From Chloroflexales bacterium (GTDB taxonomy: Bacteria; Chloroflexota; Chloroflexia; Chloroflexales; Chloroflexaceae): a stretch of 12,738 bases of DNA. The notes under the pieces were generated by a model, which did not search any database, was not told where the DNA came from, and saw nothing but the letters and a program-made list of their open reading frames with translations. The translations under genes and the position numbers were made by a program. Where the stretch lies: positions 1-12,738 of the forward strand of contig JAAXUL010000127.1 in assembly GCA_013336035.1 (NCBI GenBank), read 5' to 3'. Shown here one piece after another: positions 5,211 through 12,738 of the stretch (positions within the stretch are counted from its first letter, which is position 1; each line of letters opens with the position of its first letter).

Positions 5211-8200
5211 ATGACTCCGCGCAGGCAAATGCTCCTCCTGCTGTCGGCCCTCGCCCTGTTGCTGTACCCGTTTGCCCTGGCGCCCCGCGCGGTAGAGGCG
5301 GCAGGCGACTACACAGTCGACACCACCGCCGATCTTAGCTTTGATAGTGGGACCGCCATTGGCACCTACTGTCTGACTAGCGGGCCCCCGGACTGCTCGC
5401 TGCGCCGGGCCATCGGCGAGGCCAACCGCGACGGGATCCCAAGCCAGATCTTCGTCGCGAGCAACCTCATCACTGCGGGCGTGGCGACCTTCCCGATCAC
5501 CAGCGGCCTCGGCAGCCTGATCATCAGCGCGCCCGATCTGACCATCGATGCGCGGCCCACGCCGCCGCTCACGGGCGTCAGGGTGCGTATCGATGGCGCC
5601 GGCGCCACCTTCCCAGGCCTGAAGATTACCAGCCGTAACGTCACGATCTATGGCCTGAGCATCACCGGCTTCACGGGTCAGCTTGCGCCCCAGGGGGCGG
5701 GGGTGCTGATCGAAGGCCCCGGGGCTACCGGCAACACTATCAGCGACAATTTTATTGGCGTGCTGCCGGATGGCGCCACCACGGCTGGCAATCTCTATGG
5801 GGTCCGTATCACCGGGGGCGCCTCAAATAATACCATTACGCGCAACACTATCGGCGCCAGTGACATTGCCGGTGTCTCTATCGAGAACTCCGGCACCAAC
5901 ACGGTCTCGTCCTCGAGCATTGGCATCGGCGTGGGCGATGTGGCCCTCCGCAATGGCGAGGCGGGGATCATCATCGCCTCCACGGGTGTCGCGACAAGCA
6001 CCGGCAATATTATCGGCGGTGTCAGCCCTGGCCTCGCTAACACCATCAGCGGCAACGGGCCCGCCGGTCGCAATGACCGGGCGGGTATTTTGCTGACGGG
6101 CGCAGGCACGACCGGCAACTTCATCCGCGCCAACCAGATTGGTATCAATGGGCTGGGCACCACCGCCGTGCCGAACAGCGGCGACGGCATCCGCGTCGAA
6201 AGCGGAGCCAGCAACAATACCATCGGCGGTACGGCGACGCCCCTGGTGATCAGCGGTAACAACGGCTACGGCATTCGCATTACGGGCACCGGCAGCATCA
6301 GCAATACGGTTAGCAGCGGCGTCTATGTCGGCCTTAATGGCTCCCGCGATGGCCCTCTCGGCAACGCCCTAGGCGGCATCGCTGTCGACAGCGGCGCCTC
6401 GGCCACCAGGATCGACGGCAGCACGATCGCCGGCCACACCAGCACCCCCGGCGTGCTTATCACCGGCACGGGCGTCACCGGCACGGTGATCTCCTCGAGC
6501 TTTATTGGCCGGGTGCCCAACCCGACCGGCACCGGCGATTTCTTGAGCCTGCCTAACCTCGTGGGCGTGCAGATCCTCGGCGCCGGCAGCACCAGCATCC
6601 TTACGACCACCATTGGCTCCAACACCCAGGCCGGCGTTCAAGTCCAGAGCACTAGCCCGGTCACCGTCAGCGCCAGCACCATCATCAGCAATACCCAGGC
6701 TGGCGTGCTGCTCGACGGCACGAGCGGCTCGCTGGTGCGCACCAGCATTATCTCGGGCAACCTCCAGTCCGGCCTCGTGCTCTCGGGCACGCTCAACACC
6801 ACGGTCTTCACTAACACTGTCGCCGCCAACAGCCAGACCGGCGTGCTCGTGCGCGGCGCCGGCGGCACCAGCGTGCTCTCGAACACGATCACCGGCAATG
6901 GCGCGGGCGGCCTGCTGCTCGAGACCGCCGGGCTATCGGTCACGACCGGCACCAACGTCTACACCAATACGGTCTCGGGCAACAGCCTGTTCGGCCTGCG
7001 CCTGAGCGGCGCCGTCACGACGACCCTGCGCAGGAACTATGTCGGCCTGAACCCGGCCCACAACGACCGGCTGCCCAACACCGGCAACGGCGTCGAGGTC
7101 TTCGACTCGCGGAACACCTACGCCACCGACACTTACGTCGCCGGCAACACCGGCGCGGGCATCGTGATCAGCGGCACCGGCACCCTTAGCACAACCTTCA
7201 ACAATACGGTCGCCGGGCTCTCCGACGGCGGCACCGGCTTCATCGTCAGCGAGGCCAACGCTGGCCCGGCCGTACGCATCACCGGCGGCGCCCTACAGAC
7301 CTCCCTCAGCAGCGGCACCCTGGCCGGCGACGCGACCACGGCCGCCGGCCCCCCCGGCGTGCTGATCGAGGGCACCTCGACGATCACGGTCTCGCTCATG
7401 CGCATCGGCTGGGTGACGACCACCATCAGCCCCTCGTCGCCGCCGATCTCCCACCCCTTCGGCGCCGGCATCTCGGTTACGGGGACGCTCAGCAACGTCA
7501 ATATCCTCACCAACACGCTGCGCTACAGCCAGGGCCCGGCTATCGCCGTCACCGGCAACGCCGGCCGGGTGCGCATGCTCGGCAACGGGCTCAGCGGCAA
7601 CGGCGCCGGCATCGCGCTGGCCGGCACAAGCGTGCTCACGGCCAGGCCCCCCGCCGCCGACACGCCCACGGCCAGCCTGACGAACCCGAACCACGACATC
7701 GACCCGCCGCCGGTGGACGTGACCACCTTCAGCGACCCGCTGCGCCTGCGCGTCGGCGACACCGGCGTCATCGACGGCTACGTGATCACCAGCACCGTCC
7801 GCACCGAGGCCGGCGTCAGCCCCGTGTCGGCCTGTATCTCCTGCACTATCCAGGTCTTCCGCCCCGGCCCCGAGGCCTCGCCCACATCCGGCCAGGGCTA
7901 CGAGACGCTCCTCACCTATCCGGTCGGCGGCAACGCCATTGACGCCACCTCCTCCTTCTCGGTGAACGATAACGGCCGCTTCACGCGCCAGATCTATGGC
8001 GGCCTCGGCGCCCCCGGCGCCCAGCTGCTGCTGATCGCCACCGACGGCTTCGGCAACAGCTCTGAGTACTCTGCCTTCCCGGTCAGCACCGGCTTCAGCC
8101 TGACCAACCTGACCGGCCCGACCAGCCACGCCCCCGGCGATGTCGTGACCTATACGCTGCGCCTCTCGAACACCGGCACCCTCGACGTGACCGGCCTCAA

Positions 8201-9248
8201 GCTCCAGACCCAGGGCACCCTCGCGGGCTGGGGCGTCAGCACGGACCCGGTCACGAACACGGTCTTCACGCTGCCCACGCCGCTCGAGGCCGGCACCTCC
8301 CGGCTGATCACCGTGACCCTGACCCTGCCCAGGGGACCCAACCCCAATGTGCAGGCCGGCATCACCGATGTCACCACGGTGACCGTCATCAAGGACAGCG
8401 GCGCCCTCTCGCAGGCGGTGCGCCTCGAGACAACCGTGCTGCCGCGGCCCGTCCTGGTCGTCTCGCCGACCGTCAGCCTCGGCTCGGCCAGGCCCACCGA
8501 GACGGTCCCGCACACCCACGTCATCCGCAACGACGGCAATGTCACCGTCACCCTCGGCATCGCCGAGACGACTATCGATGATGTCGGGGCCACGGGCCTC
8601 TGGGCGACCAGCGTCAACACCCGCTCGTTCATCCTCGTCCCCGGCGGCGAGGCCCGGGTCCGCATCGATGTGACCGTGCCGGAGGGCGCCCAGGTTGATA
8701 AGCCCGGCGGCGGGCTGGTCGAGGCGATCACCTACGTCACCGCGACCGTACCCCTCTCGCCGACGGGCGGCTTCGGGCCAATCACGGCGCTGTTCTCGGA
8801 CACCACGCGGGTTGACCTCGACCCCGACGCCCTGATCACCGACGGCAACCAGGAGCAGGACGGCGCGGCCGGGCAGTCCTCGACCTTCACGCACTTCGTC
8901 CAGAACCTCAGCAACCGGGCTACCCGCTTCTGCTTTGTCTGGTCGACGAACCTGGGCAGCCGCGTCAGCTTCCGGTCGCTCAACGCCGACATTGCGATCG
9001 ACTCTAACGGCTGCTTTAACCTCGACACGGTGACCGATGTTCAGGCGAAGCGCTACCAGAGCATGCAGTTCCAGGCCATCGTCCTCGTGGACCGGCGGGG
9101 CCTCCCGGGCAGCACCGAGACCCTCTCGCTCACTGTTCGCGAGGACACGACGAAGGTGACGATCGGCTCGGCCACGGTGACTGATCGCATCAACGTTATC
9201 TACGGCCTCGTGCAGCCAAGGATCTGGATGCCGCTGCTGCGCCGGTAG
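5211..9248 (+). CDS. secreted CSLREA-like parallel beta-helix protein with Ig-like modules
   Basis: A 1345-residue exported protein. Residues 1-30 are a signal peptide (TPRRQ basic start, LLLLLSALALLLYPFAL core, cleavage likely after AVEA). Residues 33-75 form a CSLREA-like segment with Cys54 and Cys62, here DCSLRRAIGEAN, so the usual Glu is Arg. From about 105 to 805 there are parallel beta-helix coils rich in Gly, Thr, Asn and Ser. Residues 840-956 form an Ig-like module with CISC (875-878) ending in DGFGNSSEYS. Three further Ig/DUF11-like modules follow, at about 958-1078, 1080-1200 and 1201-1328. The tail is QPRIWMPLLRR at the extreme C-terminus. It is probably cell-surface or extracellular; such helices often bind or cleave polysaccharide, but no catalytic residues can be assigned. 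A GTG at 5190 is in frame, but TAAGGAG six bases before the ATG at 5211 decides the start. Codon use changes strongly along the gene. It is paralogous to the next gene. Confidence 0.88.
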   Translation: MTPRRQMLLLLSALALLLYPFALAPRAVEAAGDYTVDTTADLSFDSGTAIGTYCLTSGPPDCSLRRAIGEANRDGIPSQIFVASNLITAGVATFPITSGLGSLIISAPDLTIDARPTPPLTGVRVRIDGAGATFPGLKITSRNVTIYGLSITGFTGQLAPQGAGVLIEGPGATGNTISDNFIGVLPDGATTAGNLYGVRITGGASNNTITRNTIGASDIAGVSIENSGTNTVSSSSIGIGVGDVALRNGEAGIIIASTGVATSTGNIIGGVSPGLANTISGNGPAGRNDRAGILLTGAGTTGNFIRANQIGINGLGTTAVPNSGDGIRVESGASNNTIGGTATPLVISGNNGYGIRITGTGSISNTVSSGVYVGLNGSRDGPLGNALGGIAVDSGASATRIDGSTIAGHTSTPGVLITGTGVTGTVISSSFIGRVPNPTGTGDFLSLPNLVGVQILGAGSTSILTTTIGSNTQAGVQVQSTSPVTVSASTIISNTQAGVLLDGTSGSLVRTSIISGNLQSGLVLSGTLNTTVFTNTVAANSQTGVLVRGAGGTSVLSNTITGNGAGGLLLETAGLSVTTGTNVYTNTVSGNSLFGLRLSGAVTTTLRRNYVGLNPAHNDRLPNTGNGVEVFDSRNTYATDTYVAGNTGAGIVISGTGTLSTTFNNTVAGLSDGGTGFIVSEANAGPAVRITGGALQTSLSSGTLAGDATTAAGPPGVLIEGTSTITVSLMRIGWVTTTISPSSPPISHPFGAGISVTGTLSNVNILTNTLRYSQGPAIAVTGNAGRVRMLGNGLSGNGAGIALAGTSVLTARPPAADTPTASLTNPNHDIDPPPVDVTTFSDPLRLRVGDTGVIDGYVITSTVRTEAGVSPVSACISCTIQVFRPGPEASPTSGQGYETLLTYPVGGNAIDATSSFSVNDNGRFTRQIYGGLGAPGAQLLLIATDGFGNSSEYSAFPVSTGFSLTNLTGPTSHAPGDVVTYTLRLSNTGTLDVTGLKLQTQGTLAGWGVSTDPVTNTVFTLPTPLEAGTSRLITVTLTLPRGPNPNVQAGITDVTTVTVIKDSGALSQAVRLETTVLPRPVLVVSPTVSLGSARPTETVPHTHVIRNDGNVTVTLGIAETTIDDVGATGLWATSVNTRSFILVPGGEARVRIDVTVPEGAQVDKPGGGLVEAITYVTATVPLSPTGGFGPITALFSDTTRVDLDPDALITDGNQEQDGAAGQSSTFTHFVQNLSNRATRFCFVWSTNLGSRVSFRSLNADIAIDSNGCFNLDTVTDVQAKRYQSMQFQAIVLVDRRGLPGSTETLSLTVREDTTKVTIGSATVTDRINVIYGLVQPRIWMPLLRR
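5700..6620 (+). repeat. repeated beta-helix supermodules in the first protein
   Basis: Residues 164-470 contain at least four diverged copies of a unit of about 50-60 residues, starting near 164, 292, 354 and 414. The pattern is G-(V/I)-x-I-x-G-x-G-x-x-T-G-N-x-(I/V), then an x-x-I-G strand, a variable loop, then G-(V/I)-x-(I/V)-x-(G/S)-G-A-S. Copies at 164 and 414 match best (GVLIEGPGATGNTIS and GVLITGTGVTGTVIS, each followed by FIG). More degenerate copies appear at about 595, 650 and 716. This suggests growth of the helix by duplication. Confidence 0.6.
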
Positions 9249-9268
9249 GGGCCCAAGGGATATCCACA

Positions 9269-9288
9269 GGGAGGGCCCTGGCCCTCCC
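9269..9288 (+). terminator. terminator-like hairpin after the first beta-helix gene
   Basis: GGGAGGGCC (9269-9277) and GGCCCTCCC (9280-9288) are perfect 9-base inverted arms with a 2-base centre; in practice a stem of about 8 bp with a 4-base loop. It lies 20 bases after the stop at 9248. There is no T-tract, so it may only partly terminate, with some read-through into the next gene. Confidence 0.55.
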
Positions 9289-9305
9289 GATGCTATCAGC
9301 CCGAT

Positions 9306-9335
9306 GCGGCGGGGCAAGCCGCGCGAGCGCTTGCC
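9306..9335 (+). promoter_or_regulatory. two mutually exclusive leader stem-loops before the second beta-helix gene
   Basis: Stem A is GCGGC (9306-9310) with GCCGC (9318-9322). Stem B is GGCAAGC (9313-9319) with GCTTGCC (9329-9335), extended after one bulged C by two more G-C pairs capped with GCGA, a GNRA tetraloop. The arms overlap at 9313-9322, so only one can form. A weak TGC-TATCAG at 9291-9299 just upstream is the only promoter candidate for a separate transcript. Confidence 0.45.
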
Positions 9336-9340
9336 GGATA

Positions 9341-9357
9341 CACCTCCGGAGGAGGAA
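9341..9357 (+). promoter_or_regulatory. ribosome binding site with built-in masking hairpin
   Basis: GGAGGAGG (9348-9355) lies six bases before the GTG start and is an unusually strong ribosome binding site. It is directly preceded by CACCTCC (9341-9347), which matches the anti-Shine-Dalgarno end of 16S rRNA. CCTCC (9343-9347) can pair with GGAGG (9351-9355) over a 3-base loop, hiding the site. Confidence 0.55.
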
Positions 9358-9361
9358 CCCT

Positions 9362-12300
9362 GTGCAGCCATCTCAACGTCGTCTCAGCCTCGCCGTGCTG
9401 CTTGCCCTGGTGCTCATGGCCATGCCGGCAGCCCGACCCGCCTATGCGCAGACGATCACCGTCTCGAACCTCAACGATATTGATGGCGGCACGGGCAACT
9501 GCGGGACCGACGCCGACGGTTGCTCGCTGCGCGAGGCCATCCGCCTGGCCAACGTCGCGGGGCCCAACACGATCAGCTTCAGCGTCAGCCTCACCGGCAC
9601 GATCGTGCCCGCCACGCCCCTGCCCGACCTCACCGATAACAGCACCACCATTGACGCCGGGGCGGGCCATAACATCGTCATCGACGGCACGGCGATCTCC
9701 GAGGCCAACGGCCTGACCATCCGCTCGAACAATAACATTATCCGCGGGCTGGTGATCATCGGCTTCCGCAACAGCGGCGACAATAACGCGAGCGGCTCGG
9801 GCATCTATATCAACGGTGGCGACAACAACCAGATCTACGGCAACTGGATCGGCGTCGACCTGACCGGCCTCACGGCCCGCGACAACGACGCCTACGGCGT
9901 ATTCCTCGCCAACGGCGCCAGCGGCAACATCATCGGCGCCGATAGCGCCACCGACCGCAATGTGCTCGCCGGCAACCTCACCGGCGGCGTGCGTATCTAC
10001 AACTTAATCACGGGCGGCGGGCTGAACCAGGGCAACAGCATTGTCGGCAACTATATAGGCGTCAATAAAGATGGGACCGGCCTGCCCGCCGAGATCAACA
10101 CCAACCGGGCCGCCGCGGGCGTGTTCGTGGCCGCCGGCAGCCGCGACACGACGATCAGCAATAATGTGATCGGCGGCTTCACCTCGACCATCACCGGCTC
10201 GATCTCGGCGGGCATCAATGTCACCGGCTTCGACGCTAGCGACCCGGTCAGCGCACAGATCCCGACCGGCACGGTCATCACCGGCAACTACATCGGCGTG
10301 AGCAAGACGGGCGTGCGCCTGGCCAACCGCCTCGGCATCAGGCTTGGCGGCGACTCGCGCTACGGCCCGAAGAACACCATCATCGGCGACGCCGCCGACA
10401 TCAGCAAGCGCAATGTGATCGCCGGCAACACATACCGCGGCATCGAGATGCCCGACACCACCTTCACCTGGGGCGATGCCACCATCGCCGGCAACTATAT
10501 CGGCCTCGACGGCAGCGGCAACCGGCAGCCCAATGGCTCGGGCGCTGAGACGGGCGCGGGCCCGGGCATCTATATCGGCCTCACCCAGGCTGCCACCGGC
10601 CTGCCGATCGGCAAGGTCACTATCGGGCCAGGGAATGTGATCAGCGCCAACGACACCTACGGCATCCAATTGCGCACCGGCGACCATGTGATCAAGGGCA
10701 ACCTCTTCGGTACCAATATCCTGGGCACTACCTCGCTGATCACCACCACGGCCAACGGCGCCGCCAATATCTTCCTCGAGAATGGCACGGGGGTGCTGGT
10801 CGGCGGGCCGACCTCGGCCGACCGCAATATCATCGCCTACAGCGACAGCGCGGACGGCTTCAGCGGCGGCATCCTGATCACCCCCATCGCGGCGTCCGCC
10901 ACCAGCGTCAGCGGCAACCACACTATTGAGGGCAACTATATCGGCGTCGCCGCCGACGGCTCTTCGCCCCTGAACCCCCTCTTCCGCACCGATGCGCGCC
11001 TGTCGGTCGGTGTCCGCGCGGCGAAGTCCGACGGCAACACGATCCGGGGCAACGTGATCGGCGGGCTCTACCAGGGCATCAACCTCGGCTCGACAACAAC
11101 CGGCAGCGAGGCGAATAATAACCTGATCGTCGGCAACAAGGTCGGCGCCCCCGCCAGCGGCGAGATCTACTTCGCCTCGCGCCCGACGGATGCCCAGATC
11201 GCGGCCCCGCGCAACCGTGCCGAGGGCATCAGGATCTACCGGGGCACGGGCAATACGATCAGGTCCAACCTGGTGGCCTACAACGCGCTTGTCCCCGCCG
11301 GCAGCTTCGCTCTCTCGGCCGGCATCTGGGTCGGCCTGAGCACTACCGCGGGGACCGCCAATACTAATACGGTCGAGGATAACCGGCTGGTGCGCAACGG
11401 CGAGAACAACGCCTTCGGCATCATCGTCGAGCGCTCCACCGGGGTGCGCCTCTCGCGCAACACCACCCAGTTCCACGACGACACCGGCGCCAACTATGTC
11501 GACAACGGGATCTTCCTCTCTGCCGGAGGCAACGGCAACCGCGCGGCGCCCACCTCCCTCGCCGTCGCCCCCGGCAGCCCGCCGACCCTCACCGGGAGCA
11601 GCAGCTGTAACGGCTGCACGGTCGAGATCTTCACTACCAGCCTGGCCAGCGAGGCGGCGGCCCGCGAGGGCCCGATCTACCTGACCTCGGGCACGACCAG
11701 CGCCACCGACGGCAGCTTCAGCCTGCCTATGCCGGTCTGCCAGCAGTATCTCACCGCCACGGTCACCGACGGCAGCGGCAACACCTCGGACTACAGCGCG
11801 GCGCTCAACACCGGCAACCCCGGGCCCTGCGCGCCCCTGGTCTTCACGCTCGGCGCGGCCAGCCCGAACAGCCGCAATGTCACGCCCGGCAGCACCGCCA
11901 CCTACACCCATACGCTCAGCCACACCGCGCCAGTGACCCTCACCTACACGGTGGTCTTCACCTCGAGCAACGACTGGGCCTCGGCCCCGGCCCTGGTCAC
12001 GGTGCCCCCCAACGGGCAGACCGACTTTGTCGTCAGCGTGCGCGTGCCCCCCGACACCCTCGCCGGCGCCCCCGCCGACGTCACCGCCGTGCAGGTCTTC
12101 GCGGGCCTCCAGGGCTCGAACGTGGTGACTGACACCACCACTCCCGCCATTGTCACGACCAACCCGGCCCAGCCCGCCGTCTCGGGCCCCCTGACCCAGC
12201 CGCGCACCGCTGCGACGGTGACCTTCAGCCATATCGTCACCAACACCGGCGACGTTACGGGCACCTTCCTGGTTAGCACCCCGATCTTTGAGGGCACGCC

Positions 12301-12738
12301 GCCCGCGGGCTGGAGCATCGGCACGGTCACCCCGAGCAGCCTCACCCTCGGGCCCCAGATCACCAGCACCCTGGAGATTGTTGTCAACACGCCCACGATC
12401 CCGCCGCCAACCTCCCCGGTGACCCTCACCTTCCAGGTGAGCGTCCAGGGCGCCTCGCCGCCCCGCTCGGTTAGCCAGAGCGACTTCATCACTGTCCCCG
12501 TCGCGCGCAGCTTCAGCTTCGTGCCCACGGCCAGCGAGGCAGTTACGACCACCGCTGGCGCTAACGTCAGCTTCACCTACACCCTGACCAACACGGGCAA
12601 CGCCGTCGACAGCTTCAGCGTCGCCGCCTCGCCGACCAGCCCGCTAGTTAGCCCGCCGATCACGTCCGTGGTGGCCAGCACGCCGGCCCTGACGAGCCTG
12701 GCGCCGGGCGCCTCGGCCGCGGTGACCGTCACCTACAG
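9362..12738 (+). CDS. secreted CSLREA parallel beta-helix protein with Ig-like modules (3' end outside window)
   Basis: 1125 codons are visible with no stop before the right edge. The GTG at 9362 is chosen for its ribosome binding site and because it gives a complete signal peptide (residues 1-29, QRR start, AVLLALVLMAM core, cleavage after AYA). The CSLREA segment is canonical: Cys47 and GCSLREAIRLAN with Cys54. Residues 90-720 are a parallel beta-helix whose GNYIG-type turns recur about every 67-79 residues. Residues 728-815 form an Ig-like module with CNGC (749-752) ending in DGSGNTSDYS, the counterpart of the CISC module in the upstream protein. Further Ig-like modules follow at about 822-930, 935-1045 and from 1050 to the edge, each with a (Y/F)(T/S)(H/Y)-type strand. 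Probably extracellular or surface-attached; the ligand is unknown. Same order of parts as the upstream gene, so an ancient tandem duplication is likely. Confidence 0.88.
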   Translation, partial: MQPSQRRLSLAVLLALVLMAMPAARPAYAQTITVSNLNDIDGGTGNCGTDADGCSLREAIRLANVAGPNTISFSVSLTGTIVPATPLPDLTDNSTTIDAGAGHNIVIDGTAISEANGLTIRSNNNIIRGLVIIGFRNSGDNNASGSGIYINGGDNNQIYGNWIGVDLTGLTARDNDAYGVFLANGASGNIIGADSATDRNVLAGNLTGGVRIYNLITGGGLNQGNSIVGNYIGVNKDGTGLPAEINTNRAAAGVFVAAGSRDTTISNNVIGGFTSTITGSISAGINVTGFDASDPVSAQIPTGTVITGNYIGVSKTGVRLANRLGIRLGGDSRYGPKNTIIGDAADISKRNVIAGNTYRGIEMPDTTFTWGDATIAGNYIGLDGSGNRQPNGSGAETGAGPGIYIGLTQAATGLPIGKVTIGPGNVISANDTYGIQLRTGDHVIKGNLFGTNILGTTSLITTTANGAANIFLENGTGVLVGGPTSADRNIIAYSDSADGFSGGILITPIAASATSVSGNHTIEGNYIGVAADGSSPLNPLFRTDARLSVGVRAAKSDGNTIRGNVIGGLYQGINLGSTTTGSEANNNLIVGNKVGAPASGEIYFASRPTDAQIAAPRNRAEGIRIYRGTGNTIRSNLVAYNALVPAGSFALSAGIWVGLSTTAGTANTNTVEDNRLVRNGENNAFGIIVERSTGVRLSRNTTQFHDDTGANYVDNGIFLSAGGNGNRAAPTSLAVAPGSPPTLTGSSSCNGCTVEIFTTSLASEAAAREGPIYLTSGTTSATDGSFSLPMPVCQQYLTATVTDGSGNTSDYSAALNTGNPGPCAPLVFTLGAASPNSRNVTPGSTATYTHTLSHTAPVTLTYTVVFTSSNDWASAPALVTVPPNGQTDFVVSVRVPPDTLAGAPADVTAVQVFAGLQGSNVVTDTTTPAIVTTNPAQPAVSGPLTQPRTAATVTFSHIVTNTGDVTGTFLVSTPIFEGTPPAGWSIGTVTPSSLTLGPQITSTLEIVVNTPTIPPPTSPVTLTFQVSVQGASPPRSVSQSDFITVPVARSFSFVPTASEAVTTTAGANVSFTYTLTNTGNAVDSFSVAASPTSPLVSPPITSVVASTPALTSLAPGASAAVTVTY
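9839..11146 (+). repeat. GNYIG-type beta-helix repeats in the second protein
   Basis: The turn G-N-(Y/W/L/K)-(I/F/V)-G starts at residues 160, 229, 308, 377, 446, 524 and 591, at intervals of 69, 79, 69, 69, 78 and 67 residues. Several copies continue with V-x-x-(D/T)-G-(T/S/V), as in the GNYIGTDATG repeats common in CSLREA-type proteins. Between them run N-x-I-x-x-N strands, so each interval is about three helix coils. Confidence 0.75.

Noticed and set aside
7293..9371. 692-codon open frame on the minus strand opposite the first beta-helix gene
   Set aside because: The plus-strand frame has a signal peptide and recognisable domains. The antisense translation is low-complexity Gly/Ala/Arg/Asp, as expected when a G/C-ending codon bias removes stops from one antisense frame.
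9700..11500. Regular spacing of GNYIG codons as a possible DNA repeat array or CRISPR
   Set aside because: The repetition is at protein level with variable spacing (67-79 codons) and diverged nucleotides, inside one open frame.
10004..12232. 742-codon open frame on the minus strand opposite the second beta-helix gene
   Set aside because: Same cause: low-complexity composition, no domain, no promoter or ribosome binding site that I could support, and the opposite strand is clearly coding.

Overview
This looks like a stretch of a high-GC bacterial chromosome, most probably a member of the Chloroflexota (Chloroflexia, in the Roseiflexus/Chloroflexus/Kouleothrix area). That guess rests on the strong preference for G/C in third codon positions, the two giant secreted proteins with a CSLREA-type N-terminal motif followed by parallel beta-helix repeats and Ig-like modules, and a C-terminal tail resembling those I remember from secreted Chloroflexota proteins. 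No RNA gene, CRISPR array, insertion sequence or phage gene was seen.

Layout. (1) Bases 3-575, plus strand: the C-terminal part of an alpha/beta hydrolase that enters from the left. (2) Bases 2418-615, minus strand: an apparent two-gene operon, an EamA/DMT-family permease followed by a complete alpha/beta hydrolase. (3) Bases 2518-3375, plus strand: a calcineurin-like metallophosphoesterase, divergent from the permease and apparently leaderless. (4) Bases 3792-3436, minus strand: a small TraR/DksA-type C4 zinc-finger protein, convergent with the phosphoesterase. (5) Bases 4061-5050, plus strand: a xylose-isomerase-like TIM-barrel sugar phosphate isomerase/epimerase. (6) Bases 5211-9248, plus strand: a 1345-residue secreted beta-helix protein. 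(7) Bases 9362 to the right edge, plus strand: a second, paralogous CSLREA beta-helix protein, 1125 codons visible and no stop codon reached.

The left half is a set of ordinary housekeeping or metabolic genes with no obvious shared pathway. The right half is the distinctive part. Two large exported proteins lie in tandem, each with a signal peptide, a two-cysteine CSLREA-like segment, 500-700 residues of beta-helix turns, one two-cysteine Ig-like module and several further Ig-like modules. They are probably surface or extracellular proteins, but their target is unknown. The 113-base gap between them holds a terminator-like hairpin, two mutually exclusive stem-loops and a hairpin that would mask the ribosome binding site of the second gene. 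The TIM-barrel gene and the first beta-helix gene share an identical extended -10 promoter core.

Several starts were moved from the longest possible ORF to the codon supported by a ribosome binding site or promoter (1490, 2518, 4061, 5211).
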